64,000 nucleotides of DNA from Mycobacterium sp. JS623 (GTDB lineage: Bacteria; Actinomycetota; Actinomycetes; Mycobacteriales; Mycobacteriaceae). The stretch spans positions 806,001 through 870,000 of the forward strand of contig NC_019966.1 of NCBI RefSeq assembly GCF_000328565.1, written 5' to 3'. The notes under the pieces are model-generated. The model ran no database searches, was not told the DNA's origin, and worked only from the letters and a program-made list of their open reading frames with translations. Positions 63,554-64,000 of this stretch are shown one piece after another. A program made the translations under genes and the position numbers. How positions within the stretch are numbered: position 1 is the first letter of the stretch; each line of letters starts with the position of its first letter.

Positions 63554-64000
63554 GTGGCGATCTTCGACCAGCTACTCGCCGCTGTTGACGGCAAGCGTGG
63601 GGTAGACGCAGCCGACCGACTCTGTGAGGCATGCGTGACGCTCTTCGACGTCGACGCCGCGGCGATCTCACTGGTGTTCGACGGCGCCAACACCGGCACG
63701 CTGGGCTCCAGCGGCGAACCGGCGCGCAAGTACGACGAACTCCAGTTCATGCTCGGCGAGGGACCCTGCCTGGACTCTGTCAGTCGCCGCGCGCCCGTCG
63801 TCGTCGTCGACCTCGCCGACCCCGACGAAGCGCGCTGGCCCGTCTACGGCCCCGCCATGCTGGACCTCAAGGTGCGCGGCGTCTATGCCATGCCCGTCCT
63901 GGTCGCAGGCGAATACATCGGTGCGCTCGACCTGTTCTGTGCCCAGCCCAAGCGTCTCGAGGACGACCACTTCGCCGGAGCCATCGCCGCCGCCGAACTG
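63554..64000 (+). CDS. GAF-domain protein, 3' end beyond window
   Basis: From GTG 63554 (VAIFDQLLAAVDGKRGVDAA) the frame is open to the last base. It contains a GAF domain: LFDVDAAAISLVFDGANTGT, GEGPCLDSVSRRAPVVVVDL, PVLVAGEYIGALDLF. In mycobacteria such N-termini are usually followed by an ANTAR domain, which would lie outside the window. Confidence 0.8.
   Translation, partial: MAIFDQLLAAVDGKRGVDAADRLCEACVTLFDVDAAAISLVFDGANTGTLGSSGEPARKYDELQFMLGEGPCLDSVSRRAPVVVVDLADPDEARWPVYGPAMLDLKVRGVYAMPVLVAGEYIGALDLFCAQPKRLEDDHFAGAIAAAEL

Overview
The window reads as chromosomal DNA of a fast-growing mycobacterium (Mycolicibacterium-type). Evidence is the high GC content, frequent GTG/TTG starts, and several families largely restricted to mycobacteria or close relatives: an MmpL3-like transporter, DUF2563/ESX-type proteins, DUF7159, DUF732, ANTAR and GAF regulators, and a 13E12-type HNH fragment. 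I saw no rRNA, tRNA, CRISPR array, integrase or intact transposase.

Layout. 0-3.1 kb: an MmpL3-like transporter and a small secreted protein cut by an in-frame TAG. 3.1-11.2 kb: jetC and jetB of a Wadjet (MksB/EptC-type condensin) plasmid-restriction system, separated by an NHL beta-propeller protein and a DUF2563/ESX-like/membrane-protein trio. 11.2-16.4 kb: small membrane and dimeric-barrel proteins and an APC permease. 16.4-18.9 kb: decayed duplicated DNA around a threonine ammonia-lyase. 18.9-21.7 kb: the accessory end of a mimABCD-type propane/acetone monooxygenase cluster (amidohydrolase, DUF59, alcohol dehydrogenase) without the oxygenase genes. 21.7-27.8 kb: a broken gamma-glutamyltransferase gene, an SDR, a MetX-like hydrolase, a Mut7-C RNase-like protein, small secreted proteins and an ANTAR protein.

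27.8-33.5 kb: an esterase, a patatin phospholipase, a truncated jetB and full-length jetA. 33.7-40.1 kb: a three-gene operon with overlapping stops and starts (processive GT2, GT39/DUF4397, GH8) that looks like a cellulose-like exopolysaccharide machine. 40.1-44.6 kb: a DUF7159 protein, then a degenerate second copy of the esterase tail/patatin/jetA block. 44.8-50.2 kb: a GyrA-like/GNAT fusion, two TenA-like proteins, a DsbA-like protein, a DHA2 exporter, and a jetA scrap joined to an HNH scrap. 50.6-56.5 kb: a glycosyltransferase, a TspO-like protein, a helical protein, a broken TetR gene, a DUF732 protein and a GlxA-type regulator. 56.6-59.9 kb: a cobalt-type nitrile hydratase operon with accessory protein and CbtB/CbtA cobalt uptake. 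60.2-64 kb: VapBC, transglutaminase, a small basic protein, GT4 and a partial GAF protein.

The most unusual observation is that the Wadjet genes, normally one operon, are spread over 30 kb on one strand in the original A-B-C order. Each is preceded by a copy of the same ~150-200 bp upstream cassette, which carries a TATGTT -10-like hexamer and, in jetA and jetC, a Shine-Dalgarno and GTG start. A fourth copy precedes a jetA pseudogene. The cassette joins jetB at the codon used as its start in the operon copy, and at jetC it creates a 14-codon leader ORF overlapping a TTG start. No jetD is present in the window. This looks like an operon exploded by recombination and re-promotered gene by gene.
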